From Nevskiales bacterium (GTDB taxonomy: Bacteria; Pseudomonadota; Gammaproteobacteria; Steroidobacterales; GCA-2729495), in assembly GCA_011526045.1 (NCBI GenBank), contig WYBE01000002.1, forward strand, positions 124,001 through 188,000: a DNA stretch of 64,000 bases, written 5' to 3'. Position 1 is the first letter of the stretch. Each line of letters starts with the position of its first letter. The notes under the pieces were generated by a model. It worked only from the letters and a program-made list of their open reading frames with translations. It made no database searches and was not told the origin of the DNA. Both the position numbers and the translations under genes were made by a program. Shown piece by piece: positions 26,266 to 34,897 of this stretch.

Positions 26266-27017
26266 GCAGTGCCTCCGCCTACGCGCTCGCCGGTCAGCTT
26301 CGACCCGAGGAGCTGGTGGAGCGATACGCGCCGCTGGTGAAGAAGATCGGCAACCATCTTCTTGGCCGGCTGCCGGACGGGGTGGAGCTGGAGGACCTCA
26401 TCCAGACGGGCCTGATCGCCCTGCTCGATGCGGCCCGGCAGTATTGCCCGACGAAGGGCGCGTCGTTCGAGACCTATGCGAGCATTCGTGTGCGCGGAGC
26501 CATGCTGGACGAATTCAGAAACACCGACTGGGCGCCACGCTCCGTATACCGCAAGCAGCGCCAGCTCACCGCGGCCGTACGCGCCGTCGAGAATCGCACG
26601 GGTACGCACGCCAGGGCGCGCGAGATCGCCGCGGAGCTCGGCGTGCCGCTCGATGAATACTTCCAGATGGTGGCAGCGACCACGACGCAGCGCATGTTCA
26701 GCCTCGATGAGGCCGACCCCGACGCCACCGCCAGGGAGGAAACCGCCGATGAAGCGGCTGTCGAACCCTCCATGGAACTCGAGTCCGAGGAGTTCCGCGC
26801 GGCCATGAGCGAAGCGATCGGAGCCCTCCCCGAGCGCGAGGCGCTGGTCATGTCGCTGTACTACGACGAAGAACTGAACCTGAAGGAAATCGGCGAGGCG
26901 CTCGGCGTCAGCGAGTCACGCGTCTGCCAGATCCACGGCCAGGCACTCACGCGACTCCGTGCCCGCCTGCAGAACTGGACCGCGGCACACCATGACCAGG
27001 GGGCGGCAGGTCGCTGA
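26262..27017 (+). CDS. fliA: FliA sigma-28 factor
   Basis: A 251-residue flagellar sigma factor with region 2 (YAPLVKKIGNHLLGRLPDGV, LEDLIQTGLIALLDAARQY), FETYASIRVRGAMLDEFR, region 3 (RAREIAAELGVPLDEYFQMV) and region 4 (LPEREALVMSLYYDEELNLK, IGEALGVSESRVCQIHGQAL). ATG 26262 overlaps the flhG stop. It should read the promoters at 1717, 26144 and 34240. Unlike Pseudomonas, cheY does not follow; motC starts 7 bases after the stop. Confidence 0.97.
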   Translation: MSSASAYALAGQLRPEELVERYAPLVKKIGNHLLGRLPDGVELEDLIQTGLIALLDAARQYCPTKGASFETYASIRVRGAMLDEFRNTDWAPRSVYRKQRQLTAAVRAVENRTGTHARAREIAAELGVPLDEYFQMVAATTTQRMFSLDEADPDATAREETADEAAVEPSMELESEEFRAAMSEAIGALPEREALVMSLYYDEELNLKEIGEALGVSESRVCQIHGQALTRLRARLQNWTAAHHDQGAAGR

Positions 27018-27024
27018 CGAAACC

Positions 27025-27765
27025 ATGGATCCATTGACGACAACCGGCGTGGTACTGGCGCTCGTCGCACTGGTCGGCGGCAGCATCCTGAAGGGCGCGG
27101 GACTGGCCTCGCTCGCCAATCCGGCCGCATTCGTGATCGTGTTCATCGGCACGCTCGCCTCGAGCCTGGTACAGACGCCGAAAGACACCTTCATGCGGGC
27201 CTGGAGGATCTTCCCGTGGATCTTCAAGCCGCCGGTCACCGACACCGACGTACTGATCGCGAAGATGGTCGCGTGGAGCGAAACGGCCCGCAAGCAGGGC
27301 CTGCTCGGACTGGAGCCGGCCCTCGAGCAGGAAGCAGACGAGTTCTCGAAGAAAGCCCTGCAGATGCTCGTCGACGGCACGGAACCTGAAAAGATCCGCG
27401 AGACCATGGAACTCGAGCTCGACGCCAAGGAGAAGGCGAATACGCAGAGCGCGAAGGTGTTCGAAGGCCTCGGCATCTATGCCCCGACACTCGGCATCAT
27501 CGGCGCCGTGCTCGGCCTGATTGCGGTGATGAAGAACCTGGCCGACCCGAGCAAGCTCGGGCACGGCATCGCGGCGGCCTTCACCGCCACCATCTACGGC
27601 ATCGGGCTCGCCAACCTGTTCTTCCTGCCCACCGCCAACAAGCTCAAGGAGATCATCAAGGCACAGAGCCGCAGCAAGGAGATGGTGATCGAGGGCATCA
27701 TCGCCATCGCCGAGGGCGAGAATCCGCGCAACCTGGAGGTCAAGCTCAAGAGCTTCGTCGGCTGA
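27025..27765 (+). CDS. motC: MotC (MotA-family) stator subunit
   Basis: A 246-residue stator protein with four membrane segments: MDPLTTTGVVLALVALVGGS at the N terminus, ANPAAFVIVFIGTLASSLVQ, and the conserved pair APTLGIIGAVLGLIAVMKNL and GIAAAFTATIYGIGLANLFF. The cytoplasmic loop carries ARKQGLLGLE and charged residues expected to face FliG. Length and N terminus match Pseudomonas MotC rather than the longer E. coli MotA. Start ATG 27025 gives the family N terminus; ATG 26992 is in frame but overlaps fliA. Confidence 0.94.
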   Translation: MDPLTTTGVVLALVALVGGSILKGAGLASLANPAAFVIVFIGTLASSLVQTPKDTFMRAWRIFPWIFKPPVTDTDVLIAKMVAWSETARKQGLLGLEPALEQEADEFSKKALQMLVDGTEPEKIRETMELELDAKEKANTQSAKVFEGLGIYAPTLGIIGAVLGLIAVMKNLADPSKLGHGIAAAFTATIYGIGLANLFFLPTANKLKEIIKAQSRSKEMVIEGIIAIAEGENPRNLEVKLKSFVG

Positions 27766-27788
27766 CGCAGCAGCGAGCGGCACAGGCC

Positions 27789-28661
27789 ATGGCACGCAGG
27801 CACGAACACGAGGAACACGCGAACCACGAGGCATGGGCAATCCCGTACGGGGACCTCATCACCCTGCTGCTCGCCTTCTTCGTGGTCATGTACGCGGTCT
27901 CGTCGGTGAACGAGGGCAAGTACCGGGTGCTGTCGGATTCCATGGTGGCCGCCTTCCGCGGTTCGCCGAAGACCACCGAGCCGATCCAGATCGGCGACAA
28001 GACCGTGAAGGCGAAAGCCGACGCCACCATTGCGGGACTTTCGCCCTCGCAGGTGATGAAGCTGCCCGCGGAGCGCGCCGACGTCGAGGCATCGGTCGTC
28101 GAGCGCTTCGGATTGCAGGGGCTCGAACTCGCGCAGCAGCCCGCCGAACAGGGCGGCCAGGCGGCCGGCGGACTCGCCGAGCAGGTGACCGAAGCGCTGT
28201 CCGCGCTGATCGGCAAAGGACTGGTCACCGTGACCCGCCAGCCGCTGTGGGTCGAAGTGGAGATCAAGGCAGACATCCTCTTCCCGAGCGGCAGCGCAGC
28301 GATCGAGCCTGGAGCCGTCGGGGTCATCGACCGCATCGGCGAGATCCTCAAACCGCTGCCCAACCGCCTGCGCGTGGAAGGACACACCGACAACCGGCCG
28401 ATCGCCACGGCACAGTTTCCCTCCAACTGGGAATTGTCGGGCGCGCGGGCCTCGCGCATCGTGCGCTTGCTGGAAAGCCGCGGCGTGGATCCCACCCGCA
28501 TGAGCGTCGCCGGACAGGGCGAGCATCAACCGATCGCGGATAACGCCACCGCCGAGGGACGCAATCGCAACCGTCGCGTCACGCTCCTGATCCTCGACCC
28601 ACCCGCCCCCGAGGCTGCGACGTCCGGCCCGGCGCCCGGCGGCAAGGAGGCTCCGTCATGA
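27789..28661 (+). CDS. motD: MotD (MotB-family) stator subunit
   Basis: A 290-residue stator anchor. A short cytosolic start rich in His and Glu (RRHEHEEHANHEAW) leads to a single membrane helix with the ion-carrying Asp22 in IPYGDLITLLLAFFVVMYAV. The OmpA-like peptidoglycan-binding domain (about 165-275) shows ILFPSGSAAIEPGA, LRVEGHTDNRPI, LSGARASRIVRLL and AEGRNRNRRVTLLIL. The sequence around Asp22 is of the proton-type MotB/MotD kind. ATGA overlap with the next small gene. Confidence 0.95.
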   Translation: MARRHEHEEHANHEAWAIPYGDLITLLLAFFVVMYAVSSVNEGKYRVLSDSMVAAFRGSPKTTEPIQIGDKTVKAKADATIAGLSPSQVMKLPAERADVEASVVERFGLQGLELAQQPAEQGGQAAGGLAEQVTEALSALIGKGLVTVTRQPLWVEVEIKADILFPSGSAAIEPGAVGVIDRIGEILKPLPNRLRVEGHTDNRPIATAQFPSNWELSGARASRIVRLLESRGVDPTRMSVAGQGEHQPIADNATAEGRNRNRRVTLLILDPPAPEAATSGPAPGGKEAPS

Positions 28662-28840
28662 CCCCGATCGACCAGGTCAAACCGACGCTGCCCGGCAACT
28701 GGCCGCGGCGGGTCGAGAACCGCAACAAGCGCGATGGCGGCGGCAAGCCGCCGCGCGCGCCAAAGGATCAGAACAGCCCGGGCAAAGACCCGGGCGAGTG
28801 GCCGGATGGCCGTGAGCACGTCGTCGATGAACTTGCCTGA
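28658..28840 (+). CDS. Small disordered protein coupled to motD
   Basis: A 60-residue predicted soluble protein, coupled to motD by an ATGA overlap and followed 12 bases later by the DUF2802 gene. It is basic and Gly/Pro/Lys-rich in the middle (RNKRDGGGKPPRAPKDQN) with an acidic end (GREHVVDELA). No domain is recognised. Coupling at both sides suggests a real gene of the stator operon; a role with MotD or the cell envelope would be guesswork. Confidence 0.6.
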   Translation: MTPIDQVKPTLPGNWPRRVENRNKRDGGGKPPRAPKDQNSPGKDPGEWPDGREHVVDELA

Positions 28841-28852
28841 GGGGAAACGAAC

Positions 28853-29251
28853 ATGATCATCAGTGTCAGCTACCTCGCCCTGATCGCCGCCGGCACGCTC
28901 GCCGGCACCCTGCTCCTCGCACTTGCCGGCCTGCTGCTCGGCCGTGCAGCGCTGCAGCGGGCGCGAGCAGCGCATGCCGCCATCGAACTCGCCGCGGCCC
29001 GTACAGCGGAACTCGAAGCTGCGCTCAGCGGCGCAACCGCGCAGCTCGCCGAACTGCTGGCCGAGCGCGAGCGCACGGCCGCCTTGCCGGCCCGCCCGAG
29101 CCTGCGGGAGGCAGTGGCCCTGTCACGCCACGGCGCGAGCATCGACGAGCTCGTCTCGACCTGCCGCATCGGCCAGAGCGAGGCACGGCTGATCCAGATG
29201 CTGTACGGCTCGACCCGTGACGCGACCGAGGTCGCGACGGGCCGCGCCTGA
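28853..29251 (+). CDS. DUF2802 family membrane-anchored protein
   Basis: A 132-residue protein: N-terminal membrane helix (about 3-28, ISVSYLALIAAGTLAGTLLL), Ala/Glu-rich coiled coil (about 30-72), and a C-terminal module with REAVALSRHGASIDELVSTC and QSEARLIQMLYG, the pattern of DUF2802 proteins found at the end of Pseudomonas che/mot clusters. Function unknown. The C-terminal part resembles a small helix-turn-helix, which is only a structural impression. AGGGGAAACGAAC lies before ATG 28853. Confidence 0.75.
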   Translation: MIISVSYLALIAAGTLAGTLLLALAGLLLGRAALQRARAAHAAIELAAARTAELEAALSGATAQLAELLAERERTAALPARPSLREAVALSRHGASIDELVSTCRIGQSEARLIQMLYGSTRDATEVATGRA

Positions 29252-29315
29252 GCGGGAACGTTTCATTCGGCAATTCACCAACAACAGCGCAACTGCCAAC
29301 ACCGGAGCGAGTGCC

Positions 29316-30836
29316 ATGACCGAGATCCCCGACAAGATCGTGCAACGGCTGAAGACCTGCACCAGTTTCCCGACGCCGCCCGCCGTCGCCATGCAGGTCA
29401 TCGCACTCGCCCAGGACCCGGATATCGACCTTGCGCGCGTCGCGGAGACCGTGAGCGCCGATCCGGCCATTGCCACCAAGGTCATGCGCATCGCCAACTC
29501 CGCCATGTACGCGCGCCGGCGCCAGAGCACCAACCTGCGCCAGGCGCTGATCGTGCTCGGCCTCAACGCGACCCTGACGCTCGCGCTGTCGTTCACGCTG
29601 GTCAGCACGCTGCGCCGCGACCCGGCCAAGGGCTTCGATTTCGACGCGTACTGGAAGCGGGCCATCATGGCGGCCACCTGGGGCAAGCTGCTCGCCAGCG
29701 AGTTCGGCCGGCGCGACGCCGAGGAAGTGTTCCTCGCTGCCCTGCTGCAGGACATCGGCATGCTGGCAATCGACAAGATCGCACCCGACGTCTACTCGGG
29801 CATTTCCCCGTTCCAGCTCGAGCACGCGCGCGTGTGCCAGCATGAGCAAAGCTGCATCGGCACCGATCACCGCTCGGTGGGAAGCTGGCTGCTGCAGAGC
29901 TGGAACATGCCGCCGGGACTCACGCGCGGCGTGCAGCACAGCCATGACCCAGGGGCGGGCGGCGTGGAAGCCGACCACCGCGAGTTCGTGCGCTGCGTGG
30001 CACTCTCGGGCGAACTGGCGGACGTCTGGCTCACGGACCAGAGTCAGGACGGCATGCAGCGTGCCGGCTTCCAGACGCGGCGTCACCTCGGCATCCTGCC
30101 CAATCGGCTGCACGAGATGTTCGAGATGATTCGCGAGCAGGTCCCGGTCGCCGAAGGCCTGTTCGACGTGCAGATGTTCACGGCGGAGCACCTCCAGGAG
30201 ATCATGGAGACCGCGCGTGAAGCGCTCGTGGTTCGCAACCTGGTCGAGATCGACAAGAACAAGGTTCTCGAGAGTCAGAGCTCGCAGCTCAAGGAGGAGA
30301 ACTCCGTGCTGCGCGTGGACAGCGAACGCGACGGCCTCACCGGCGTGTTCAACCGCCGCGCTTTCGAGAAGTCCATCGAGCGCGAGTTCGCCGCAGCGAC
30401 CAGGAACGGCTGGCCGCTCTCGATCGTGTTCGTCGATCTCGACAAGTTCAAGGACATCAACGACACGCACGGTCACCAGGGCGGCGATGCCATGCTCAAG
30501 GAGGTCGCGACGCTGCTCGGCGAGACGCTGCGCGAAAGCGACGTGGTCGCGCGCTACGGCGGCGACGAGTTCGTGCTGCTCCTGCCAGGGGTCGACACGG
30601 GTCAGGTCAATGCGATCGCCCGGCGCCTGGTCCAGGTGGCACGTGATCGCAAAGTCACTGGCGGCAATGGCCAGTCGTTCTCGATCACCCTGTCCCTCGG
30701 CATCGCCACCCACGATGCGAAGCATGCCTTCGCGACGTCGCAGGAACTGCTCGCAGCGGCCGACGCGGCGCTCTACCATTCCAAGCGCAATGGCCGCAAC
30801 CGGGCCACGAACTACGACGAGATCAAGGCCGCGTAA
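29316..30836 (+). CDS. HDOD-GGDEF signalling protein, probable diguanylate cyclase
   Basis: A 506-residue soluble protein. The HDOD domain (about 1-215) starts KIVQRLKTCTSFPTPPAVAM and includes VSADPAIATKVMRIANSAMY and LLQDIGMLAIDK. The GGDEF domain (about 330-500) has DGLTGVFNRRAFEKSIEREF, FVDLDKFKDINDTHGHQGGD, an intact GGDEF in ARYGGDEFVLLLPG and an inhibitory-site RESD exactly five residues upstream, so it should make c-di-GMP and be feedback-inhibited. ATG 29316 has a CGGAGCGA ribosome site. Its place after the stator genes suggests coupling of c-di-GMP to motility. Confidence 0.92.
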   Translation: MTEIPDKIVQRLKTCTSFPTPPAVAMQVIALAQDPDIDLARVAETVSADPAIATKVMRIANSAMYARRRQSTNLRQALIVLGLNATLTLALSFTLVSTLRRDPAKGFDFDAYWKRAIMAATWGKLLASEFGRRDAEEVFLAALLQDIGMLAIDKIAPDVYSGISPFQLEHARVCQHEQSCIGTDHRSVGSWLLQSWNMPPGLTRGVQHSHDPGAGGVEADHREFVRCVALSGELADVWLTDQSQDGMQRAGFQTRRHLGILPNRLHEMFEMIREQVPVAEGLFDVQMFTAEHLQEIMETAREALVVRNLVEIDKNKVLESQSSQLKEENSVLRVDSERDGLTGVFNRRAFEKSIEREFAAATRNGWPLSIVFVDLDKFKDINDTHGHQGGDAMLKEVATLLGETLRESDVVARYGGDEFVLLLPGVDTGQVNAIARRLVQVARDRKVTGGNGQSFSITLSLGIATHDAKHAFATSQELLAAADAALYHSKRNGRNRATNYDEIKAA

Positions 30837-30967
30837 CGGCAAACCGGCCGCAGGGCATTTCCGGGGCTCCGGAGGGATCGGTAACGTTCCAGACGCCATC
30901 GCGGTTGACGACGACTGGCCGGAGCGCATCTAATCGCGTCGATGCACCGACCACGCGTTGGCCGCCG

Positions 30968-31432
30968 ATGAAGAACATCGTCCGACGCACGACGCTGATC
31001 GTGCGCGATGTTCAGCGCTCCGCGCACTGGTATGAGCACGTCGTCGGCATGACGCGCTTCTACGAGGGTGAGGTCGTGCTGTCCGGCAACGGCATGGCAG
31101 CCGGCAGAAAGGGCGATCGCACGCATCTCGTCATCATGCGGTGCGAGCACCCCGAGATCGGCATGATCGGACTCCTGCAGTGGGTCGATCCGCCGCTGCC
31201 GGCGCCGCAGGTGATTCCCACCAGCGTCACCTACGGCAACCCGACCTTCGTGGTCGCCTCGGACGATTGTCGCGAGGCACTGCGACGGGCGCGGGAACTC
31301 GGCTCGCACGTGCATTCGCTGCCCCACGAGTGGTCCGTAATGGGCGCCGACGGCCGGATGAAACGCTTCGTCAGCGTGTCGGTGTTCGACCCGGACGGCT
31401 ACTTCTACGAGTTCAACCAGGCGCTCGACTGA
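30968..31432 (+). CDS. VOC (glyoxalase/dioxygenase) family protein
   Basis: A 154-residue vicinal-oxygen-chelate fold protein starting at ATG 30968 (MKNIVRRTTLIVRDVQRSAH). The paired beta-alpha-beta units are visible: RDVQRSAHWYEHVVGMTRFY and, near the end, VSVFDPDGYFYEFNQ, where the final Glu is a usual metal ligand. The substrate cannot be named. It may act with the convergent FAD monooxygenase and the aldehyde dehydrogenase that follow. Confidence 0.82.
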   Translation: MKNIVRRTTLIVRDVQRSAHWYEHVVGMTRFYEGEVVLSGNGMAAGRKGDRTHLVIMRCEHPEIGMIGLLQWVDPPLPAPQVIPTSVTYGNPTFVVASDDCREALRRARELGSHVHSLPHEWSVMGADGRMKRFVSVSVFDPDGYFYEFNQALD

Positions 31433-31471
31433 ACCGGACACGCGCCGCGGCACCGAAGACGCCATTGTTCT

Positions 31472-32644
31472 CTACACAGGCGCCGTCAGCGGGTTGTACG
31501 CGTACAACCCCAGCGACTCGGCGGTCCTGTGCGACGAACTGCCGTAGTTGTCCGGATCGCGTGAATACATCCGCCGCGCATTCACGTGTGACTCGCGCAT
31601 GACGAAAGTGCCTCGCTCACGTCGCGCCGCCTCGTAACGCGCCAGCCCCTCCTGCCACCCGGACGCGGCCTGCATTGCCCGTGCGAGCACCATTCCATCC
31701 TCGATGGCCATGACCGCGCCCTGCGCGAGAAACGGCGTCATCGGGTGCGCCGCGTCGCCGAGCAGCGTCGAGCGACCACGCGTCCACTGCGGCAGCGGCT
31801 CACGGTCGAACAGCCCCCACTTGAAGCAGCGTTGCGGCGGCGTGGCGGCAATGATGGCCTGAACCTCCGGGGCAAAATCGCTGAACTCGCGCTGCAACTC
31901 CGCGATCCCGGAGTGCACCGACCAGCTCTCCTCGGCCCACTCGTCGCGCTTCGAGAACGCCGCGAAGTTGACCAGCGTGCCATTCCTGACCTTGTAGCGC
32001 GCGAACGTCCGGGCAGGTCCCGCAAAGGAGGCGGAATCGGGCACGACGACGGCTGGATCGAGTCGCGCCATCGGCACCAGGCCGCGCCAGGCGATGTAGC
32101 CCGTGAACACCACCTGCTCTTCGCCCCACAACGCCCGGCGCACCGCCGAACGGATGCCGTCGCAACCCACGAGCACGTCGGCAGTTTCGCTGCGGCCGTC
32201 GCCGAAGGTCGCGGTCACGCTCCCGGCGGTCTCTGCCAGTGCCACGAATCCGCAGCCGGTGTGCAGGCAATCCGGGTCCATGGCGCGCACCGCATCGGCC
32301 AGCGCCCCGTGCAGGTCCGCACGGTGTGCCTGGCAGTACGCGGCACCGTAGCGTTCGCGCATGCGGTCGCCGCGATTGGTCTCGACGAGGATCGCGCCGG
32401 TGCGATAGTGCTTGATGGCGCCCGCGGCGGGCGTACGCGCAACGCGCCGCATCACATCCTCGCCGAGCAGGTGATTGAGCGCATGAGCGCCATTCGGGGT
32501 GATGGTTACGCCCGCACCGGCCTCGCCGAGTTCGGCCGCCTGCTCGAACACAGATACGCGGAATCCGGCCCGCTGCAGGGCGAGCGTCGCCGTGAGACCG
32601 CCGAGACCGGCGCCGACGACGATGACGTGAAGTTCCTTTACCAT
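31472..32644 (-). CDS. FAD-dependent aromatic-type monooxygenase
   Basis: A 390-residue group A flavoprotein hydroxylase. Rossmann motif VIVVGAGLGGLTATLALQRA at about 7-26, a DG-type motif (VLVGCDGIRSAVRRALWG, about 159-176) and the GD motif LLGDAAHPMTPFLAQGAVMA near 285 are all intact. It resembles salicylate- or hydroxybenzoate-type hydroxylases; the substrate is unknown. ATG 32644 (MVKELHVIVV) is used. The divergent aldehyde dehydrogenase starts only 23 bases away, so their promoters must overlap coding sequence. Confidence 0.88.
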   Translation of the reverse strand: MVKELHVIVVGAGLGGLTATLALQRAGFRVSVFEQAAELGEAGAGVTITPNGAHALNHLLGEDVMRRVARTPAAGAIKHYRTGAILVETNRGDRMRERYGAAYCQAHRADLHGALADAVRAMDPDCLHTGCGFVALAETAGSVTATFGDGRSETADVLVGCDGIRSAVRRALWGEEQVVFTGYIAWRGLVPMARLDPAVVVPDSASFAGPARTFARYKVRNGTLVNFAAFSKRDEWAEESWSVHSGIAELQREFSDFAPEVQAIIAATPPQRCFKWGLFDREPLPQWTRGRSTLLGDAAHPMTPFLAQGAVMAIEDGMVLARAMQAASGWQEGLARYEAARRERGTFVMRESHVNARRMYSRDPDNYGSSSHRTAESLGLYAYNPLTAPV

Positions 32645-32667
32645 GATCCGAAACCGGAGCACCCGCG

Positions 32668-34179
32668 ATGCGTCATGCGCCAGCGACCGCAGCCAGTCCC
32701 GCTACCACCCAGTTTCTCGGGCGCCGCCACCGCCTGTTCATCGGCGGCGAGTGGGTCGATGCGCGCAGCGGCGAAACCATCGAGGTGGTCAACCCGGCGA
32801 CGGGCGCGCCGATCGCGCAGGTCGCCGCCGCCGGCCGCGAGGACATCGACCGCGCCGTCGCTGCCGCGCGTGAAGCGTTCACGCGCGGGCCCTGGCCCAC
32901 GCTGACGCCTGCCGGGCGGAGCGAAATCCTGAATCACCTGGCGGACCTGCTCAGCGCAAACGCCACGATCCTGACCGAACTCGAGATCCTCGACAACGGC
33001 ATGCCCCTCAACCCCGCCGGCGCGCTCGCCGTGCCGACCGCGGTGAAAATGCTGCGCTACTACGCCGGCTGGCCATCCCGGATCACGGGTCACACGCTGC
33101 CCGCCGACCGCCGCCCGGGCGCGACGTTGCCGCCGCTCACCTTCACACGACGCGAGCCGGTCGGGGTGGTCGGCCAGATCATACCGTGGAACTATCCGCT
33201 GGCGATGGCGGCGATGAAGCTCGGCCCTGCGCTGGCGACCGGCTGCACGGTGGTGCTGAAGCCGGACGAGAAAACGCCGTTGAGCGCCCTGTTTCTCGCG
33301 GGCCTGTTGCACGAGGCCGGCGTCCCGGCAGGCGTCGTGAACATCGTGCCGGGTTTCGGCGAAACGGCAGGTGCCACGCTCGCCGCCCATCCCGACGTGG
33401 ACAAGATCGCATTCACCGGCTCGACCGAGGTCGGGCGCAAGATCCTCCATGCGGCTGCCGGCAACCTCAAACGGGTGTCGCTCGAGCTCGGCGGCAAGTC
33501 GCCGTTCATCGTGTTTCCCGATGCCGACCTCGGTGCCGTGGTCGAGGCCGCGGCACGCTATGCCTTTTTCCTGCAGGGGCAGAACTGCCAGTGCGCCTCG
33601 CGCCTGTTCATCCACGAGGACGTGCTCGAGCCTGTCGTCGCCGGCATCGCCGCGGCGGCGCGTGCCATGCCGATCGGGCCCGGCTGGGATCCGGCGACGC
33701 GCATCGGGCCGCTGATCTCGGCCGAGCAGCTCGACCGGGTCCAGGGTTTCGTCGTCGCCGGCCAGCAGGAGGGTGCCGAACTGGTCGCCGGCGGCGCGCG
33801 ACTCGCCGGGCCGGGTTACTTCATGCAACCCGCGGTGTTCGCCCGCACCCATCGCGACATGCGCATCGTGCGCGAGGAAATCTTCGGGCCAGTCACCTGC
33901 GTGCAGGGCTTCGCCGATGCCGATCTCGAAGCCATCGCGCGCCAGGCCAACGACACGATCTACGGTCTCGTGGCGAGCGTCTGGACCCGCGATCTGCGCA
34001 TCGCTCACCGCCTCGCCGAACTGATCCGCGCGGGTGTCGTCGGCATCAATCACCACGGCAGCGGCGACATCTACGCGCCATTCGGCGGCTACCGGCAGTC
34101 CGGCTGGGGCCGGGAGTTCGGTGCGGAAAGCCTTGATCTCTACCTGGAAACCAAGACCGTCGTCGTGCGCTACGACTGA
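32668..34179 (+). CDS. NAD(P)-dependent aldehyde dehydrogenase
   Basis: A 503-residue ALDH-superfamily enzyme. PWNYPLAMAAMKLGPALATG, the FTGSTEVGR cofactor segment, general base Glu273 in LELGGKSPF and catalytic Cys307 in QGQNCQCAS are present; IVREEIFGPVTCVQGF and YRQSGWGREFG close the C terminus. Resembles betaine- or hydroxymuconic-semialdehyde-type dehydrogenases. Divergently paired with the FAD monooxygenase, which suggests that both belong to one degradative route; the actual aldehyde is not identifiable. Confidence 0.93.
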   Translation: MRHAPATAASPATTQFLGRRHRLFIGGEWVDARSGETIEVVNPATGAPIAQVAAAGREDIDRAVAAAREAFTRGPWPTLTPAGRSEILNHLADLLSANATILTELEILDNGMPLNPAGALAVPTAVKMLRYYAGWPSRITGHTLPADRRPGATLPPLTFTRREPVGVVGQIIPWNYPLAMAAMKLGPALATGCTVVLKPDEKTPLSALFLAGLLHEAGVPAGVVNIVPGFGETAGATLAAHPDVDKIAFTGSTEVGRKILHAAAGNLKRVSLELGGKSPFIVFPDADLGAVVEAAARYAFFLQGQNCQCASRLFIHEDVLEPVVAGIAAAARAMPIGPGWDPATRIGPLISAEQLDRVQGFVVAGQQEGAELVAGGARLAGPGYFMQPAVFARTHRDMRIVREEIFGPVTCVQGFADADLEAIARQANDTIYGLVASVWTRDLRIAHRLAELIRAGVVGINHHGSGDIYAPFGGYRQSGWGREFGAESLDLYLETKTVVVRYD

Positions 34180-34239
34180 CCCCCGGCCGGTGCTGCCTGT
34201 GCGGCACCCGCCATCGGGGAAACTGTGAACGCCGTCGCA

Positions 34240-34265
34240 TCAAGCGCAGGCACGGTCTGCCGATA
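34240..34265 (+). promoter_or_regulatory. FliA (sigma-28) promoter before an unknown gene
   Basis: TCAAG at 34240-34244, 14 bases, GCCGATA at 34259-34265 exactly matches the Pseudomonas-type FliA consensus and has the same spacing as the fliC promoter. Predicted start is about 25-30 bases before the GTG at 34300. Confidence 0.8.
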
Positions 34266-34299
34266 CCGGAAGCGGGTCTCTCAGTAATCGGATCGGCGC

Positions 34300-34854
34300 G
34301 TGAAACTTTCCGGCGAAATCATCGGCATATTGCTCGCAGCGCTCGCCTTTTCGCTCGTGAAATTGATCAACTGGGTTCCCGTGTACCGTGCACGTCAGGC
34401 CCAACTGACCAGCGACATCGAGCGTGAGAAGGCCCTGCAACGCGAGGAAACCAACCGCCAGCTTGTCGCCGAGCGCAACGCCCACTACGGCAAGTTCTGG
34501 AACGAGGCCCATGCCCTGATGGACGAAATGGCGACGGGCGCATTCAGGATGCCGAACCTGCACGTGGTTCGCGGTCGCTACGGCATACTGCTCCAGACCG
34601 CGCCGGGCCCGGTGGTGCAGAGGCTGCAGGCGATCACCAGGGTATTCGAGGAAGTCATCAAGGATGGCATCACCGAGGAGCGCTATGCCCGCTTCAATCG
34701 GGAAATGCACGAACTGCGCGACGCCTGCCGCGTGGACACGGGCCTCGACCCGCTGCGCAAGCCCCTGCAGGCCGACGCGGCCGCTCCCGCCGAAACCAGC
34801 CCGCAATCAGCCGCGGAAAGCCGCCGCTACTTCTCGCCCGCGGACCACGGCTGA
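34300..34854 (+). CDS. Membrane-anchored protein of unknown function under FliA control
   Basis: A 184-residue protein starting at GTG 34300. One N-terminal membrane helix (about 5-27, GEIIGILLAALAFSLVKLIN) is followed by a charged coiled-coil region (about 32-62, with SDIEREKALQREETNRQLVA), a helical domain about 63-150 (FWNEAHALMDEMATGAFRMP, VVQRLQAITRVFEEVIKD) and a disordered tail. No family is recognised. The strong sigma-28 promoter 35 bases upstream makes it a candidate late flagellar or motility gene, and it converges on the FleQ-like regulator. Confidence 0.72.
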   Translation: MKLSGEIIGILLAALAFSLVKLINWVPVYRARQAQLTSDIEREKALQREETNRQLVAERNAHYGKFWNEAHALMDEMATGAFRMPNLHVVRGRYGILLQTAPGPVVQRLQAITRVFEEVIKDGITEERYARFNREMHELRDACRVDTGLDPLRKPLQADAAAPAETSPQSAAESRRYFSPADHG

Positions 34855-34897
34855 GAACACTCTGGCACTACACCCGCGCTGACGCCTTTACGTGCCG

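Noticed and set aside
34864-34880. TGGCAC just before the end of the fleQ-like gene
   Set aside because: No TTGCW at the right distance and no gene starts downstream on that strand.
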